Below, piece after piece: positions 8,531 to 17,439 of a stretch of DNA of 31,085 nucleotides (position 1 is the stretch's first letter; each line of letters starts with the position of its first letter). The notes beneath the pieces were generated by a model. That model saw nothing but the letters and a program-made list of their open reading frames with translations. It was not told the DNA's origin and did not search any database. The stretch is from a virus. The position numbers and the translations under genes are program-made. Location: positions 1 to 31,085 of the IMG/VR virus record IMGVR_UViG_3300007516_000085; one strand, written 5' to 3'.

Positions 8531-11293
8531 TTAGGGGATAGCTGAGTCAGCGAGACTGCGGAGAGCGTTGGCAGCTGAGTCAAGCGCCATGCTCCACTTC
8601 TCCCGTGTATCAAGGTCTGCAATTTTACTTTCAGTACCTATGAGCCCGAAAGCTCTCTGAGTCAACGCAGTCCACCGCCCGAAGACGTTGTCTTCAGGCA
8701 CTAACCCTTCATCTGTTGTGGGCGTACCTGCCAAGTTCATCCCACCCATGTTCTTCATGGAGGCTTGGATCGCTTCTGATTCATTGGGGAAGAGGGCCGA
8801 CGCTGCCATTTCTTGCAGCATCGGGTGCATCGAGTTCCACCCCTCTACGAAGCCTTGCATGGAGTCAGACCTCGCATTGTATTTGTTCATGCCCTTCAAT
8901 GTCCCGCCGCCGCGCTTTATAGCATTCATAGTCTGAAAGCCTTGAATCATCTTGCGCATGGGGTCGCCAGTGATGTTGGCGATGTACTCTTGGTTCGATG
9001 CAGCTTGCGCGCGCAGACCGGGGATGGCGGCGTAGCTGACACCGCTCTTGAGCATGGCGTCCAGGCTGTTCGCCCCTACGTTCAGACTGCCACTCAGTCC
9101 TTTGGAGTAGCCTGCCTCGATCTGAGATTGGATGGCTTCGATCACTTGGTGTTGAGGTGTCCCCATGACGCCTCTCCGCGTGAGTGCGGCGATCATAGGG
9201 TTGAGGTCGCCCGACTCGCCAGTGAGGCGCCCAACGCGAATGCCTTGCGCGCTGAGGTTGTCGGTCGCCCCCATCTTGAGCGCGCGGACCATGGCCGCGA
9301 CATCTTGTGACAGGGTGCGCCCTGTCACGCCGTGGCTGCCTGAGAAGCCTTGGTAAGCATCTAAGGCAGCGCCTGTCTCCAAGCCGAACATGCCTAGACG
9401 CTTCAGGGCGTCAAGCGATGCGTTCGCCCGTCGGTTTGCGGAGCCGTGCTCGTCCCGGTAAGCTAAGCTCCCTGAGAGTGCTGCGGTAAAATCGTCTTCA
9501 CTGAACGAACTGGCGTCGATGTAGGTACGTCGTAGCTTAGCGTTACCTAGATAGGTTTCTGTCTTTGCACCCGCCCTCGCAGCAGCGTCCCTGACGCCCT
9601 TGGACGTGTTTATGCCGTGGTGGTCAGCTGCCGCTTTCATGCTCTGGCGTTGGGTTGTACTTATGCCTGCGTCAGCGTCGCGCGCCCTACGGTCAGTTAT
9701 CATCTCTGCTATCAAGCTGTCGGGGATGTTGTCGGCTACACCTAAGCGCAGGTCAGCGCTATACTGCTTCGCTTTCCTGCGTGCCTCACCCTCACTCATC
9801 ACCGCGGTGCCGCCGCCACCCGACTGCACATACAGTTGTCCGATGGATGTAGTTGGTGCGCGCCCTTCGCCGACGTTGAACTGGCGGCCGCGCAGGTCAA
9901 ACAGCGGCTCTGCTGTCGCCATGATCTTGTCCATCTTCGCGGTGTTCTCGTAGCCTCGCGACAGTCCTGCGGTCAATAGCTTGCCTGCGATCATGGCCAC
10001 AGTCCCCACCCCGGACATGCCTAACCCTGCCATGACTCCTAACCCGCCTCCACTTGCACCAGCTCCGGGCGCGCCGCCAGCGGCCAACCGCGCGGCCTCG
10101 ACCTTGGTTGCCTCTGCGCGTGCCGCACCTGCCATCCCTAAACCGCGTGCCTCCAAGAAGGCGCCGGCAGTGTGCAGCGCGCGTCCTGGGATACTGGACA
10201 GGTCGCTGCCTACCATCCCTTGGAGTCCCGTGCTGACACGGCGGTAACCATAGAGCAGGCCCGCTGTCTGGATGAGGGAAGAGTCGCGGTGGGCGGTAGC
10301 GGCTTGCTGTTGCACGGCGCGCGTCTGCTGGGTGACTGCTGACTCTTGCGCCCTGGTCGCCTGCCCATACTCCTTGAGCATGCGCTTGCCTCGCGGGCCT
10401 GCGAGCTCCTCACGCGAGAAGGACGCGAGGTCTGTCTGCAACTTGAGTGCCGTCTTGAACAGCCCTGCTGTGAGGGTGTCCAGCTTGCTTACATCTAACG
10501 CACCTTGCGCGGCGGTCAGACGCGCGCCGACGGACGCGCGCTGCTGGTCACCTGTCTGGAGCCCCTCTTCTCTGGACGCTGCCTTATGTCCTGACGCGAT
10601 GAAACTTTTTGCGCTCCTAAGCGCTGCCTGGCCTCGGGCAGTACCAGGGGAGGATGATGCCTCGCGAAGAGCTTTCTGTGTGTCGGTGAGCCACTCAGCG
10701 TTCATCAGGCCGGGCGTGCCTAGGGCGCCCATGCGAGACCGGAGCGCTTGGAAGTCTTCTGCGACCTCCGGCGAGGCTGACCGCGCTTGGCGCATCTTTC
10801 CTGTCAGGGTGAAGGTGCGCTCGTTTGCTACTCTAGCTGCGACTTTTGCTTTCAGGCGCACATCAGCTAAGGCGCGCTCCTCGCTTGTAAGGCTGGGGTT
10901 GGTGGCGCGGTTTATCAACTGTTGGGCTGACGGGGATACACTCGCCGTGCCTACACTCGCTAGGACATCGCGGGCTCTGTTAACTCTCAGTCGGTCCTGA
11001 ATACGTGCCGTGTTCGCAGCATTGGTCGACTGGACTTTCGCTGACCATCTAAAATTACCTGCTTGGTGGGTGACTCCAGCGTCGTCATAACTGGCAGGCA
11101 CCACTGCGGAGACAGTTACAGGCCCCCCTCGCGCATCCGCGAGAGCACGCCCCTTAGACGCTATGCGTGCCCTGTCAGTGTTGGTCAACGCAGCTTCAGC
11201 TGCAGCAACTGCCGCGAGCCGCTGCCCTACCTCCCTTCGTGTGGCGGTAGCATCTTCGAAGCGTACGTTGACTGAGACGTTGTCATTTGCCAT
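8531..11293 (-). CDS. Tail tape measure protein (920 aa)
   Basis: It is the longest tail gene and sits right after the tail assembly chaperone pair, the standard place of the tape measure gene. The N-terminal ~350 residues are Ala/Arg-rich helices with many charged repeats. A hydrophobic Gly/Ala-rich stretch around residues 400-440 (with M-A-G-L-G-M-S-G-V-G-T-V-A-M) could span or insert into a membrane, a usual feature of tape measures. The C-terminal half is again helical and ends with a short amphipathic helix. The ATG at 11293 overlaps the chaperone extension by 11 nt and has a weak GGGG site. The protein fixes tail length and helps pass DNA across the inner membrane. The length fits a tail of moderate size. 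Confidence 0.85.
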   Translation of the reverse strand: MANDNVSVNVRFEDATATRREVGQRLAAVAAAEAALTNTDRARIASKGRALADARGGPVTVSAVVPASYDDAGVTHQAGNFRWSAKVQSTNAANTARIQDRLRVNRARDVLASVGTASVSPSAQQLINRATNPSLTSEERALADVRLKAKVAARVANERTFTLTGKMRQARSASPEVAEDFQALRSRMGALGTPGLMNAEWLTDTQKALREASSSPGTARGQAALRSAKSFIASGHKAASREEGLQTGDQQRASVGARLTAAQGALDVSKLDTLTAGLFKTALKLQTDLASFSREELAGPRGKRMLKEYGQATRAQESAVTQQTRAVQQQAATAHRDSSLIQTAGLLYGYRRVSTGLQGMVGSDLSSIPGRALHTAGAFLEARGLGMAGAARAEATKVEAARLAAGGAPGAGASGGGLGVMAGLGMSGVGTVAMIAGKLLTAGLSRGYENTAKMDKIMATAEPLFDLRGRQFNVGEGRAPTTSIGQLYVQSGGGGTAVMSEGEARRKAKQYSADLRLGVADNIPDSLIAEMITDRRARDADAGISTTQRQSMKAAADHHGINTSKGVRDAAARAGAKTETYLGNAKLRRTYIDASSFSEDDFTAALSGSLAYRDEHGSANRRANASLDALKRLGMFGLETGAALDAYQGFSGSHGVTGRTLSQDVAAMVRALKMGATDNLSAQGIRVGRLTGESGDLNPMIAALTRRGVMGTPQHQVIEAIQSQIEAGYSKGLSGSLNVGANSLDAMLKSGVSYAAIPGLRAQAASNQEYIANITGDPMRKMIQGFQTMNAIKRGGGTLKGMNKYNARSDSMQGFVEGWNSMHPMLQEMAASALFPNESEAIQASMKNMGGMNLAGTPTTDEGLVPEDNVFGRWTALTQRAFGLIGTESKIADLDTREKWSMALDSAANALRSLADSAIP

Positions 11294-11549
11294 GGGAGCC
11301 CCACTGAGCCATCAGCTTCTTGTCTAGTTCGTCGAGCGCTGGATTACCTGTCTTCATCGGACCACCTGTCCGCAGTGACTGCTGTATTAGCACACGAGAC
11401 CATTCATCGTCGCTGAGGCGTAGGAGCATTGCCTCGTGACAGACCTCTGGAGCCAGTGCAGGCAACAGAGGGTTGATGTCAGACGCGGGGACTGGGGGGA
11501 GAAACAGCCTTACACTCGACCAGAAAGCGCTCAGTCGTATCTTCTCCAC
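11283..11549 (-). CDS. Tail assembly chaperone, T extension reached by ribosomal frameshift
   Basis: This open frame overlaps the end of the upstream chaperone gene and ends 11 nt inside the tape measure gene. It opens at a GTG (11549) without a Shine-Dalgarno site, and its first residues merely mirror the end of gene G in another frame, so independent translation is unlikely. By analogy with lambda G/GT and many tailed phages, the ribosome should shift from the G frame at the C6 run (11499-11494). The frame relation needs +1 or -2. The fusion would join 191 residues of G to 70 residues here, about 261 residues. The T part has an L-L-P-A-L-A-P helix and a basic C-terminal end. It would recruit tape measure and tube subunits. 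Confidence 0.75.
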   Translation of the reverse strand: MEKIRLSAFWSSVRLFLPPVPASDINPLLPALAPEVCHEAMLLRLSDDEWSRVLIQQSLRTGGPMKTGNPALDELDKKLMAQWGSHGK

Positions 11550-12069
11550 CCTCTGGATTGTGCCCCCGAAAGTATCGCTGCGTCAGGGCGTCCACCTCCA
11601 TACTGAGGGCGAGAGCGAAGTCGGGGTCAGTGCGGTACGCAACCTTGAGCCACTCGGGTGCTGTGGCATCTGCGTCCCACTGCACGCGGCAGGTAGCTTC
11701 AGCGACGGCGTCTTGGCGCGCGCGTGGAGCGGAGAACTCCCACACCTCGCCGACTAGGAGCGTGGCGGTCTGAAAGACCAACATGCGGTCCTTGGTCTCG
11801 AGCAGCACTCGAGCCTCTACCTCGCAGCTGCACTCCTTACCCGTCTCAGGGGAGCGCCACCGGATGGCCAGGGGCGCGCGGGCAGGCGCAGGCGGAGCTT
11901 CCAGTATCTTCGGCTTCGCGGGTACGTCTGCCCGTGCCTGGGTGGCCGCCTTGATCTTGGTGAGGAGCCCATCGTCCCCGGACGCCACTGGACTGGGGGT
12001 TGCAGCGAGCGCCTCAGGGGTGGGCGTCTTGAGCTGCTCTGCGGCTTTCATCAGTTCTTGTTCGTTCAT
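11479..12069 (-). CDS. Tail assembly chaperone, G-like (196 aa)
   Basis: It lies between the tail tube gene and the tape measure gene, the conserved place of the G gene, and its 3' end overlaps an out-of-frame ORF just as in G/GT pairs. The first ~65 residues are Ala/Pro/Lys-rich and look flexible. Residues about 68-190 are a compact alpha/beta domain with W-R-S-P-E-T-G, E-V-E-A-R-V-L-L and W-E-F-S-A-P patterns. A good GAGGAA site precedes ATG 12069, just downstream of a hairpin. The chaperone binds the tape measure protein during tail assembly and is usually absent from the finished virion. Function is from gene order and the frameshift signature; the sequence alone is not diagnostic. Confidence 0.75.
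   Translation of the reverse strand: MNEQELMKAAEQLKTPTPEALAATPSPVASGDDGLLTKIKAATQARADVPAKPKILEAPPAPARAPLAIRWRSPETGKECSCEVEARVLLETKDRMLVFQTATLLVGEVWEFSAPRARQDAVAEATCRVQWDADATAPEWLKVAYRTDPDFALALSMEVDALTQRYFRGHNPEGGEDTTERFLVECKAVSPPSPRV
11494..11502 (-). promoter_or_regulatory. Probable programmed frameshift site (+1 or -2) in the tail assembly chaperone gene
   Basis: On the minus strand the G frame reads TCT CCC CCC AGT, then a stop 12 bases on (TGA at 11481-11479). The tail-extension frame reads CTC CCC CCA GTC. A proline tRNA on CCC could slip one base forward onto CCC, or two back, to enter the second frame. C-runs of the CCC-C type are known +1 slippery sites, and phage Mu is reported to use -2. 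No pseudoknot was worked out. Confidence 0.65.
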
Positions 12070-12087
12070 AGGTTCCTCAAACAGTAA

Positions 12088-12109
12088 AGGCCACCTTGTG
12101 TGGTGGCCT
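12088..12109 (-). terminator. Hairpin between tube and chaperone genes (weak terminator or attenuator)
   Basis: A perfect 8-bp stem (AGGCCACC with GGTGGCCT) around a 6-base loop lies 27 nt after the tube gene stop. Outer CAGT/ACTG bases could extend it with a mismatch. On the minus strand it is followed by TTTACTGTTT, a broken T-tract, so it may terminate only partly. This would fit making much more tube than chaperone. It may also protect the 3' end of the tube message. Confidence 0.6.
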
Positions 12110-12135
12110 CACTGTGGACGTACTTCAAGTGTAGG

Positions 12136-12624
12136 TCAAGGCAGAGAAGCGAATAGTCCTTCGAGGGGCGCGGTCGGGGAAACCTCGATCATGCTGCGTG
12201 CCACGAAGGAGCAGTTCTCCATGATCACCGTGTCGGTGGTCACCGAGATGGACCGGTCAGTCGGCGCCCACTGGTTGACGACATATATCGCTTGGCCGGT
12301 GTAAACGTTGTAGAGCTCAAACGTGCTGAGGTACTGACGAATCATCTGGGGCGTAGACGTCTGTGCAGGCCACGGCCGTCCGTCCTGATGGGTCAGGGGC
12401 TTCTTGTAGATGCGGATGGTGTCGAAGGAGCCCGACACGCGCACGCGCACCAACTCGAACTGCTTGGTGAATGCATCACCGAGCACGTCGATAGGGAACT
12501 GGGAGAGGGACTCTTGGATACGCGCGCCCGACGCCCACCCAATGTCCACTACTTTGCCGTCGCGCTGCACCCGGATGCCGCACACGGTCGAGGGAATACC
12601 TCTGTCAAACTCTGGTACGCTCAT
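12136..12624 (-). CDS. Tail tube protein (162 aa)
   Basis: A small, beta-rich protein directly after the sheath gene, in the sheath-tube order found in contractile tails. It contains a G-W-A-S-G-A-R-I-Q-E-S turn near residue 30, an F-E-L-V-R-V-R-V-S-G-S-F-D strand pair, and a C-terminal V-T-T-D-T-V-I-M-E-N-C-S-F strand. The size (about 140-170 residues) suits tube proteins. AGGAG sits 8 bases before ATG 12624. Hexameric rings of this protein form the inner tube through which DNA passes. A hairpin follows the gene. Confidence 0.75.
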   Translation of the reverse strand: MSVPEFDRGIPSTVCGIRVQRDGKVVDIGWASGARIQESLSQFPIDVLGDAFTKQFELVRVRVSGSFDTIRIYKKPLTHQDGRPWPAQTSTPQMIRQYLSTFELYNVYTGQAIYVVNQWAPTDRSISVTTDTVIMENCSFVARSMIEVSPTAPLEGLFASLP

Positions 12625-12636
12625 GTGATGCTCCTA

Positions 12637-14760
12637 TTAGGACGCGCTGGCGGGGACAGTGATGCCCACGAACAAGCGAATGAAGTTGATGTCGATGCGC
12701 ACGATGATGGTGTAACCCACGTCGAGGATGTCACCGTTGCGCGCCACTGTGATGGATTCAGCCTCGAAACCATGGATCAGTGGATTGAGCGAATCGGTCT
12801 GTGCCTCGAGCTGTGCCCTGACCTGTACTTTGAGGGCACCGTCAGTGACCGGGTCTCCCCCTGGAGCAAGGAGACCGTCGAGAGCGATGCGCATCGCCTT
12901 CGTGCTGTCCCGCACCGAGCGGGTGGCTACCACTTCAGTGCGCGCCACGTTGGTGTCCTTCGTCCAGGTCGTCACCTCACGCTCAATGCGCGCGGTGCCT
13001 CCAGGAGGCGTCGTCGTCAGGATGCACCCGGCGCGAAGGAGTTCGTTCACGACCTCATTCGTGTACAGCCCTGCATTACGTTGGGTAGCGGTCACACGCG
13101 TGTTGGCTCGTGTCAGGGTCCCCACCCGGAGGAGGGACGCACTCGCAGCGGCGTGCATCAGTGCGTACCAGTGAGGTGTCTGGCGCTCCACTGCCCCGGT
13201 GAACTGGGGGATGTATGCCGCGTCGATGACGAGGGCGGAACGCTCACTGTTGAAGAGCGCAGCGCGCGCCACCAAGGTGCTGAGCGGGTCCAGGTCCCCA
13301 GCGCCAAACCAGAAGAGGCGCTCGTTGGCACCATCGGCCCACATCGTGTCGCTGTGGGCCTTGAAGTAGGGGAGGATCGTGTCGGCGGCAGGCGCTGTGC
13401 CCGTGGGGTCATAGAAGGCGCAGACATCGTCGACGTCGTACCACCGCAGCTCTTCGAGGGCGTCGGCCCAGTCGAGGGCAGTGACTGCGGACTGGGAACC
13501 TCCAACAAGATAGAAGAAGGTGCCGGCCGTGGGAATAGCGGGCGCGAGGTTACCTGTAGAGGTTAGCACCACCATGATGCTGCTGGCGTTCACCGTCGTG
13601 AGGATCTTCCACTTGTCAGCGGTCAGCGTGAGGCTGAGTGGTGCCGACGCGCTGTAGTCAAGGTCGGCCACATCGATGGACGTGGTCCGGGTGGATGCGG
13701 TCGTGGACGTAAAGCCCGCAGCCGCGTACTGCTCGAGGAACGCGAGGACTTCAGCGATCGTGGTCTGCCCGCCCGCTTCATTGAGTGGAGCAAAGTTGGC
13801 GCCCGCGATGCTGATGGTACCTGTGAAGGTACCTGCTGCCGTGTAGCTGCTCGACACGCTGGTGAGTGAAGACCACGCAGTGGTCGTGGTCTTCACTGCG
13901 CCATCCAAGCACTCGGCCACGGAGAAGGTCAGGACCTCTACAACATTGAGCCCTGTGACGCTGTTGACGCCTGAGCAGGAGACACTGAGGGTGGCCGCTA
14001 CGCTGAGGACACCGCCAGCGATGGTAGCGACATTGAGCACACCGCGGACAGGCCCGCTGGGCAGCCACGATACATGTGCAGCAGCGTCCACGTCCATGGT
14101 GTCTTGGTCGAGCACCTTAGAGAAGGTGAGCTCGACTCCAGAAGCAGTGACCGCGCCTGAAGTTGTGGAGCCTGTGTCATCGAGCCACACACCGAAGCCT
14201 TCGGTGGTGTGTGGGGCGGCGCCGGGGGCACCGGGGATGGCCACAGGATAAGCGTAGGCGATGACCGCTGGTGCAGGCTCAGCAGGCACACGAATGTTTT
14301 CCTGCACACCGTTGTTCGCCACGACTACATCCCAGCCGCCAGACGCGACGTTCGGGACGATGCGGAAGCGGGTCTGGTTACCTTCGGGGCCCCAGACCGC
14401 CGAGCTAACCTTGATGCTGTCGACAGCACCCGCAGAGTACAGGTTGCCGAACGCCTGAGTCGTCGGGACCGTCGAGATCAGGTAGACCTCGGCGGGCGCG
14501 CCGGCGAAGGGGGCGTTGATAAGCGGAGCGTAGATGATGTTCGACATCCGGCGCAGCGTGGCGTTCGCGGGTGCGAGGGCATCGAATGCGCGTTTGGTCG
14601 TGCTGAGGTGAGGTACGTTCTGCTGCAGGAAGGGGAACTCACCTACCACAGCCAGCGACCCGCCCTGCGTCGGAGCGCTGGGGGTCGTGATGTACTTGAA
14701 GCTGGCGTACACACCAGGCCGAGCGACGAAACGCCCGTTGATTACAATGCCACCTGCCAT
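12637..14760 (-). CDS. Tail sheath protein (707 aa)
   Basis: The N-terminus has the sheath signature: a strand followed by R-P-G-V-Y-A-S-F-K-Y near residues 13-22, then S-A-P-T-Q-G-G-S-L-A-V-V-G-E-F. The C-terminal ~200 residues contain the conserved handshake and core region with W-T-K-D-T-N-V-A-R-T-E-V and a last strand-rich segment ending I-N-F-I-R-L-F-V-G-I-T. The middle (about 190-400) is Thr/Ser/Val-rich and beta-like and makes the protein longer than many sheaths; it is probably an inserted surface domain. GGAAG precedes ATG 14760 by six bases. Hexameric rings contract during infection. This gene makes the contractile tail assignment firm. Confidence 0.9.
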   Translation of the reverse strand: MAGGIVINGRFVARPGVYASFKYITTPSAPTQGGSLAVVGEFPFLQQNVPHLSTTKRAFDALAPANATLRRMSNIIYAPLINAPFAGAPAEVYLISTVPTTQAFGNLYSAGAVDSIKVSSAVWGPEGNQTRFRIVPNVASGGWDVVVANNGVQENIRVPAEPAPAVIAYAYPVAIPGAPGAAPHTTEGFGVWLDDTGSTTSGAVTASGVELTFSKVLDQDTMDVDAAAHVSWLPSGPVRGVLNVATIAGGVLSVAATLSVSCSGVNSVTGLNVVEVLTFSVAECLDGAVKTTTTAWSSLTSVSSSYTAAGTFTGTISIAGANFAPLNEAGGQTTIAEVLAFLEQYAAAGFTSTTASTRTTSIDVADLDYSASAPLSLTLTADKWKILTTVNASSIMVVLTSTGNLAPAIPTAGTFFYLVGGSQSAVTALDWADALEELRWYDVDDVCAFYDPTGTAPAADTILPYFKAHSDTMWADGANERLFWFGAGDLDPLSTLVARAALFNSERSALVIDAAYIPQFTGAVERQTPHWYALMHAAASASLLRVGTLTRANTRVTATQRNAGLYTNEVVNELLRAGCILTTTPPGGTARIEREVTTWTKDTNVARTEVVATRSVRDSTKAMRIALDGLLAPGGDPVTDGALKVQVRAQLEAQTDSLNPLIHGFEAESITVARNGDILDVGYTIIVRIDINFIRLFVGITVPASAS

Positions 14761-14781
14761 GGGGTACTTCCTTGCTGTTGG

Positions 14782-15519
14782 TTACTCAGGTGGTTGCCAC
14801 CCGACCGCGCCCTGACTTGTACCATCGAGAGGCGTCATCGTGCGCGCTACTGGGTTAGGTATACTGGTAACTGTCGTCCCTTCTACGTGGACGAGGATTG
14901 CAGTGGGATAGGTCTCGGGCGTTATAACCAGCGGGGTCAACCGCTCCATGGCTTTGAAGGAGAATAGCATCTGGCGCTTGAACTGGACTGCGCGCTCACG
15001 CCCCTCCTTGAAGATGTAAGGCTCGAGGTCCGTCTCCAACACGATCGCAGGTACGGACTCAACACCATGCTTTATGAACCATGGACCTGCACTCATCATC
15101 GCAGTCTTGACAAACCGAGTGACCATGCGGACCACGTCCTTGTTCACGTGGTTTACGTAGATCGCGACTGTGGGCTCCATCATGTACTGGAAGACTTGCC
15201 CTGTCATGGCCTCACCGGATGGCCCAATCCTGTTGGCCCGTGCATAGCCCGTGTTCCCGAGGGCGAAGGCGACGGGTGTTGCACTGTGGAGCCCGACACC
15301 GATGAGGAGGTTGTTGATGTTGGCGATCATCGGGACGTCTGCGGAGCGGACCTGCATACCTCCGTGAGTGACGATGGCTGCATACACGGCGTCAACGGAG
15401 GCTTGGTCGTAGACGTTGTAGTCTTGTGTGCGCCTCCAGGCTGCGAGCCCTTCAGTGGACACAGACCGCCACGCGTGCTTGAGCGCAAGCTCAGTAAGAA
15501 GATCAGGGTCTGCTGCCAT
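14782..15519 (-). CDS. Tail terminator / neck-region structural protein candidate (245 aa)
   Basis: The gene is between a tail-completion-like gene and the sheath gene, where contractile phages encode the protein that ends the tail or joins it to the head. I do not recognise a named family. The product is soluble, with a helical start (A-D-P-D-L-L-T-E-L-A-L-K-H-A-W), a middle stretch containing V-A-I-Y-V-N-H-V-N-K-D and a C-terminal beta segment ending in a flexible Gly/Gln/Pro tail. AGAGG lies 9 bases before ATG 15519. The role is inferred from gene order only. Confidence 0.5.
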   Translation of the reverse strand: MAADPDLLTELALKHAWRSVSTEGLAAWRRTQDYNVYDQASVDAVYAAIVTHGGMQVRSADVPMIANINNLLIGVGLHSATPVAFALGNTGYARANRIGPSGEAMTGQVFQYMMEPTVAIYVNHVNKDVVRMVTRFVKTAMMSAGPWFIKHGVESVPAIVLETDLEPYIFKEGRERAVQFKRQMLFSFKAMERLTPLVITPETYPTAILVHVEGTTVTSIPNPVARTMTPLDGTSQGAVGWQPPE

Positions 15520-15530
15520 CGGACGACCTC

Positions 15531-16559
15531 TTAGCTTTGGCTGGGGCGGCTGCCGTCGGGCGACCGGCCACTGATGACGTTCTTGATGGCGTCGCGCAAC
15601 TTCATTGCGATAGGCGCCTTGGGGCCTGAGATAAGACCTGCGGGCTTGACACCGACAGAGAAGAACGAGCGAGGGTTTGAACCCGCGTTCGGGTCCTCAA
15701 AGATTGTGCGGAACACCTTGAACTTCGTGCGCTTCCCAATCTGCTTGGCGCGCACAGTCTCGTACTCGCCTCTCACCCACTCATGGTCTTCGGGTTTGTT
15801 GTCCTTCATGGCCCGCGCGTTGTGATAGAGCCAGTTGGCATGGGCCGGGTGGGCGCGGGCGTCGACCTTATCCATCTTGACCTGACCCGCCGTGTAGCTC
15901 CCGTCTTTGGACTCTGTGACAGAGTCCTCATAAGAGTCCTGCATGTTGCGTCGCATCTTGGTGAGCAGCTTGCGTTGGTCGTGCTTGGACACGCGCTCGT
16001 GGCGGCTCTCTGCTTGCGCCATATGTGCTTCAAACATCGGCTGTACCAGCGCCTCGATCTGTGCCGCCATTGCTGGGGCGATGAAGCGCAGGTTCCTGTA
16101 GGTCTTGCCTACGTTCTGGTTTCGCTTGCTGTTGCTCTTACCACCTTTGGTCGCACGTCCCTTTACTACTCTAATTGTCCCGAACGAAAATAGCCAAGGA
16201 CGTAAGTCGCGCGCCGTGCCGTCGTAGGTCCCGATGCCGTCGTGGAAGTTGCCAGACAATGGCGGGCTCCACCCGAGCTCGACCATCATGGCGTCTTTCC
16301 CTCTCAGCTCTAGCTTCAGCTGAGAGCCTGCAGAATCGACGTGGATGCCTTTAATGTACTGATTACGGTAGTCCACATTGCGTAGTGCAAAGGATGGCTC
16401 GGAGATCCGGTCGGTGGTCGCCACCTCCCGGCGCCACGCTTCATCGATGTAACGCGCCACGGCCCTCAACTTGCTAGCATTAGGTGTGATAATGTCTGCA
16501 AGGACTGCGGCGATGTGCGCTCCATCTTGTCCACGATAAACCACTTGGTTCCCGTGCAT
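15531..16559 (-). CDS. Tail completion / neck protein candidate, gp10-like by position (342 aa)
   Basis: The frame opens at 16694, but that would overlap the neck gene by 125 nt. Two later ATGs fit better: 16580 (11-nt overlap, no ribosome site) and 16559 (10 nt after the upstream stop, weak AGAG). I use 16559. The N-terminus is followed by helices and a G-W-S-P-P-L-S-G-N-F-H-D-G segment near residue 100. A strongly basic, Lys/Arg/Gln-rich region is at about residues 135-235, and a C-terminal helix carries K-L-R-D-A-I-K-N. HK97 gp10-type tail-completion proteins have a similar gene position but are usually shorter. No membrane segment is present. The function is inferred from context. Confidence 0.5.
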   Translation of the reverse strand: MHGNQVVYRGQDGAHIAAVLADIITPNASKLRAVARYIDEAWRREVATTDRISEPSFALRNVDYRNQYIKGIHVDSAGSQLKLELRGKDAMMVELGWSPPLSGNFHDGIGTYDGTARDLRPWLFSFGTIRVVKGRATKGGKSNSKRNQNVGKTYRNLRFIAPAMAAQIEALVQPMFEAHMAQAESRHERVSKHDQRKLLTKMRRNMQDSYEDSVTESKDGSYTAGQVKMDKVDARAHPAHANWLYHNARAMKDNKPEDHEWVRGEYETVRAKQIGKRTKFKVFRTIFEDPNAGSNPRSFFSVGVKPAGLISGPKAPIAMKLRDAIKNVISGRSPDGSRPSQS

Positions 16560-16569
16560 GATTGTGACT

Positions 16570-17439
16570 CTACGAGGCATAGAGGGGGTAGGTGTCCGGG
16601 TTGGGGGTGACATCAGGCTCAGGCGCGTGCCCGAGGAACTCGGGGCGGAGGTGGACCAAGACTGGTAGGTAGTCAAAGGTCTCGGCCGCCGCACCCCATG
16701 CTTGGGTGAAGGTGTCCCGCCTAAGGAACGGGAAGCCTACGATGGTGAACACAGGGCGGGCGTAGTAGCGCACGGTGTACCACGCTCCCGCGGGTGGTGA
16801 CGTCGTGGCTGTGTCACCGATGGTCCAGTCGATAGCACCTACATCTGTGATGGTGAAGTCGACGCCTTCCAACAGCACTGTGCCGCTGACATTCCCGTCG
16901 GCGTCCGTGGCCCGCATGTAGGCCACGCCGAGCTCTAGGACTGTGCTGCCGGGGGACGAGTCCGCATTTCCCACAGGAAACACGCGGCGCAGTACCGGGT
17001 ACCTCAGGCGCTCCACAGGCCCGGCGCTACGCTGGCGCACCTCGTTCAGTACGCGCGCCCCTGCCTTCAAGGTGAGGCGGTCGTTGCGATCCGGGGTGTG
17101 CTCAGGTGGCATGCTGCACAGGAGGTCACCTTCGGTGTACTGCCCAAAAGGTGTACTGAACTTAGCTGACTCCTTCACATCATGCAGGAGTCCAATGGTG
17201 TCCTGTCCCCCGCTGTGCAGCATACCGCTGCCGTAACAAGCAGGGCAGTTGGCGCGCGGCTCATCAGAGGCTTCCTGCACATAGTCCCGGTCCTGCACCC
17301 GCCGGCAGGGGCAGATGAGGGAGTACTCCCACTTCAAGGGCATCCCATGTTGCAGGAGCACGCGGCGGAACTCGCATGGCTCGTAGTCTACCCGGCCGAT
17401 GTCGAGGTTGAACTCGTTGATGAAAGGGATCAGGCGCAT
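16570..17439 (-). CDS. Neck / head closure protein with Cys-rich zinc-like motif (289 aa)
   Basis: It starts in a TAATG overlap with the connector gene, with GGTGG upstream, so the two are translationally coupled. Residues 43-68 contain C-P-C (Cys43, Cys45) and C-P-A-C-Y-G-S-G (Cys65, Cys68), which looks like a zinc-binding knuckle. Similar CPC/CPxCxGxG motifs occur in neck proteins of some large myophages, as far as I recall. The rest is beta-rich with T-V-L-L-E-G-V-D-F-T-I and F-P-F-L-R-R-D-T-F. Located between connector and tail completion genes, it probably seals the head or connects it to the tail. The family name is uncertain. Confidence 0.55.
   Translation of the reverse strand: MRLIPFINEFNLDIGRVDYEPCEFRRVLLQHGMPLKWEYSLICPCRRVQDRDYVQEASDEPRANCPACYGSGMLHSGGQDTIGLLHDVKESAKFSTPFGQYTEGDLLCSMPPEHTPDRNDRLTLKAGARVLNEVRQRSAGPVERLRYPVLRRVFPVGNADSSPGSTVLELGVAYMRATDADGNVSGTVLLEGVDFTITDVGAIDWTIGDTATTSPPAGAWYTVRYYARPVFTIVGFPFLRRDTFTQAWGAAAETFDYLPVLVHLRPEFLGHAPEPDVTPNPDTYPLYAS

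Noticed and set aside
8511-8622. Upstream extension of the baseplate hub ORF
   Set aside because: It would overlap the tape measure gene by 92 nt; ATG 8511 has a good GAAGG site just after the tape measure stop.
10272-11000. 242-codon plus-strand frame opposite the tape measure gene
   Set aside because: Shadow of the Ala/Arg-rich tape measure; repetitive Ser/Arg/Ala composition and no domain.
12292-13566. 424-codon open frame on the plus strand opposite the sheath and tube genes
   Set aside because: It is antisense to two well-supported genes, has an Arg/His/Val/Gly-rich composition typical of reverse frames in GC-rich DNA, and lacks a matching ribosome site.
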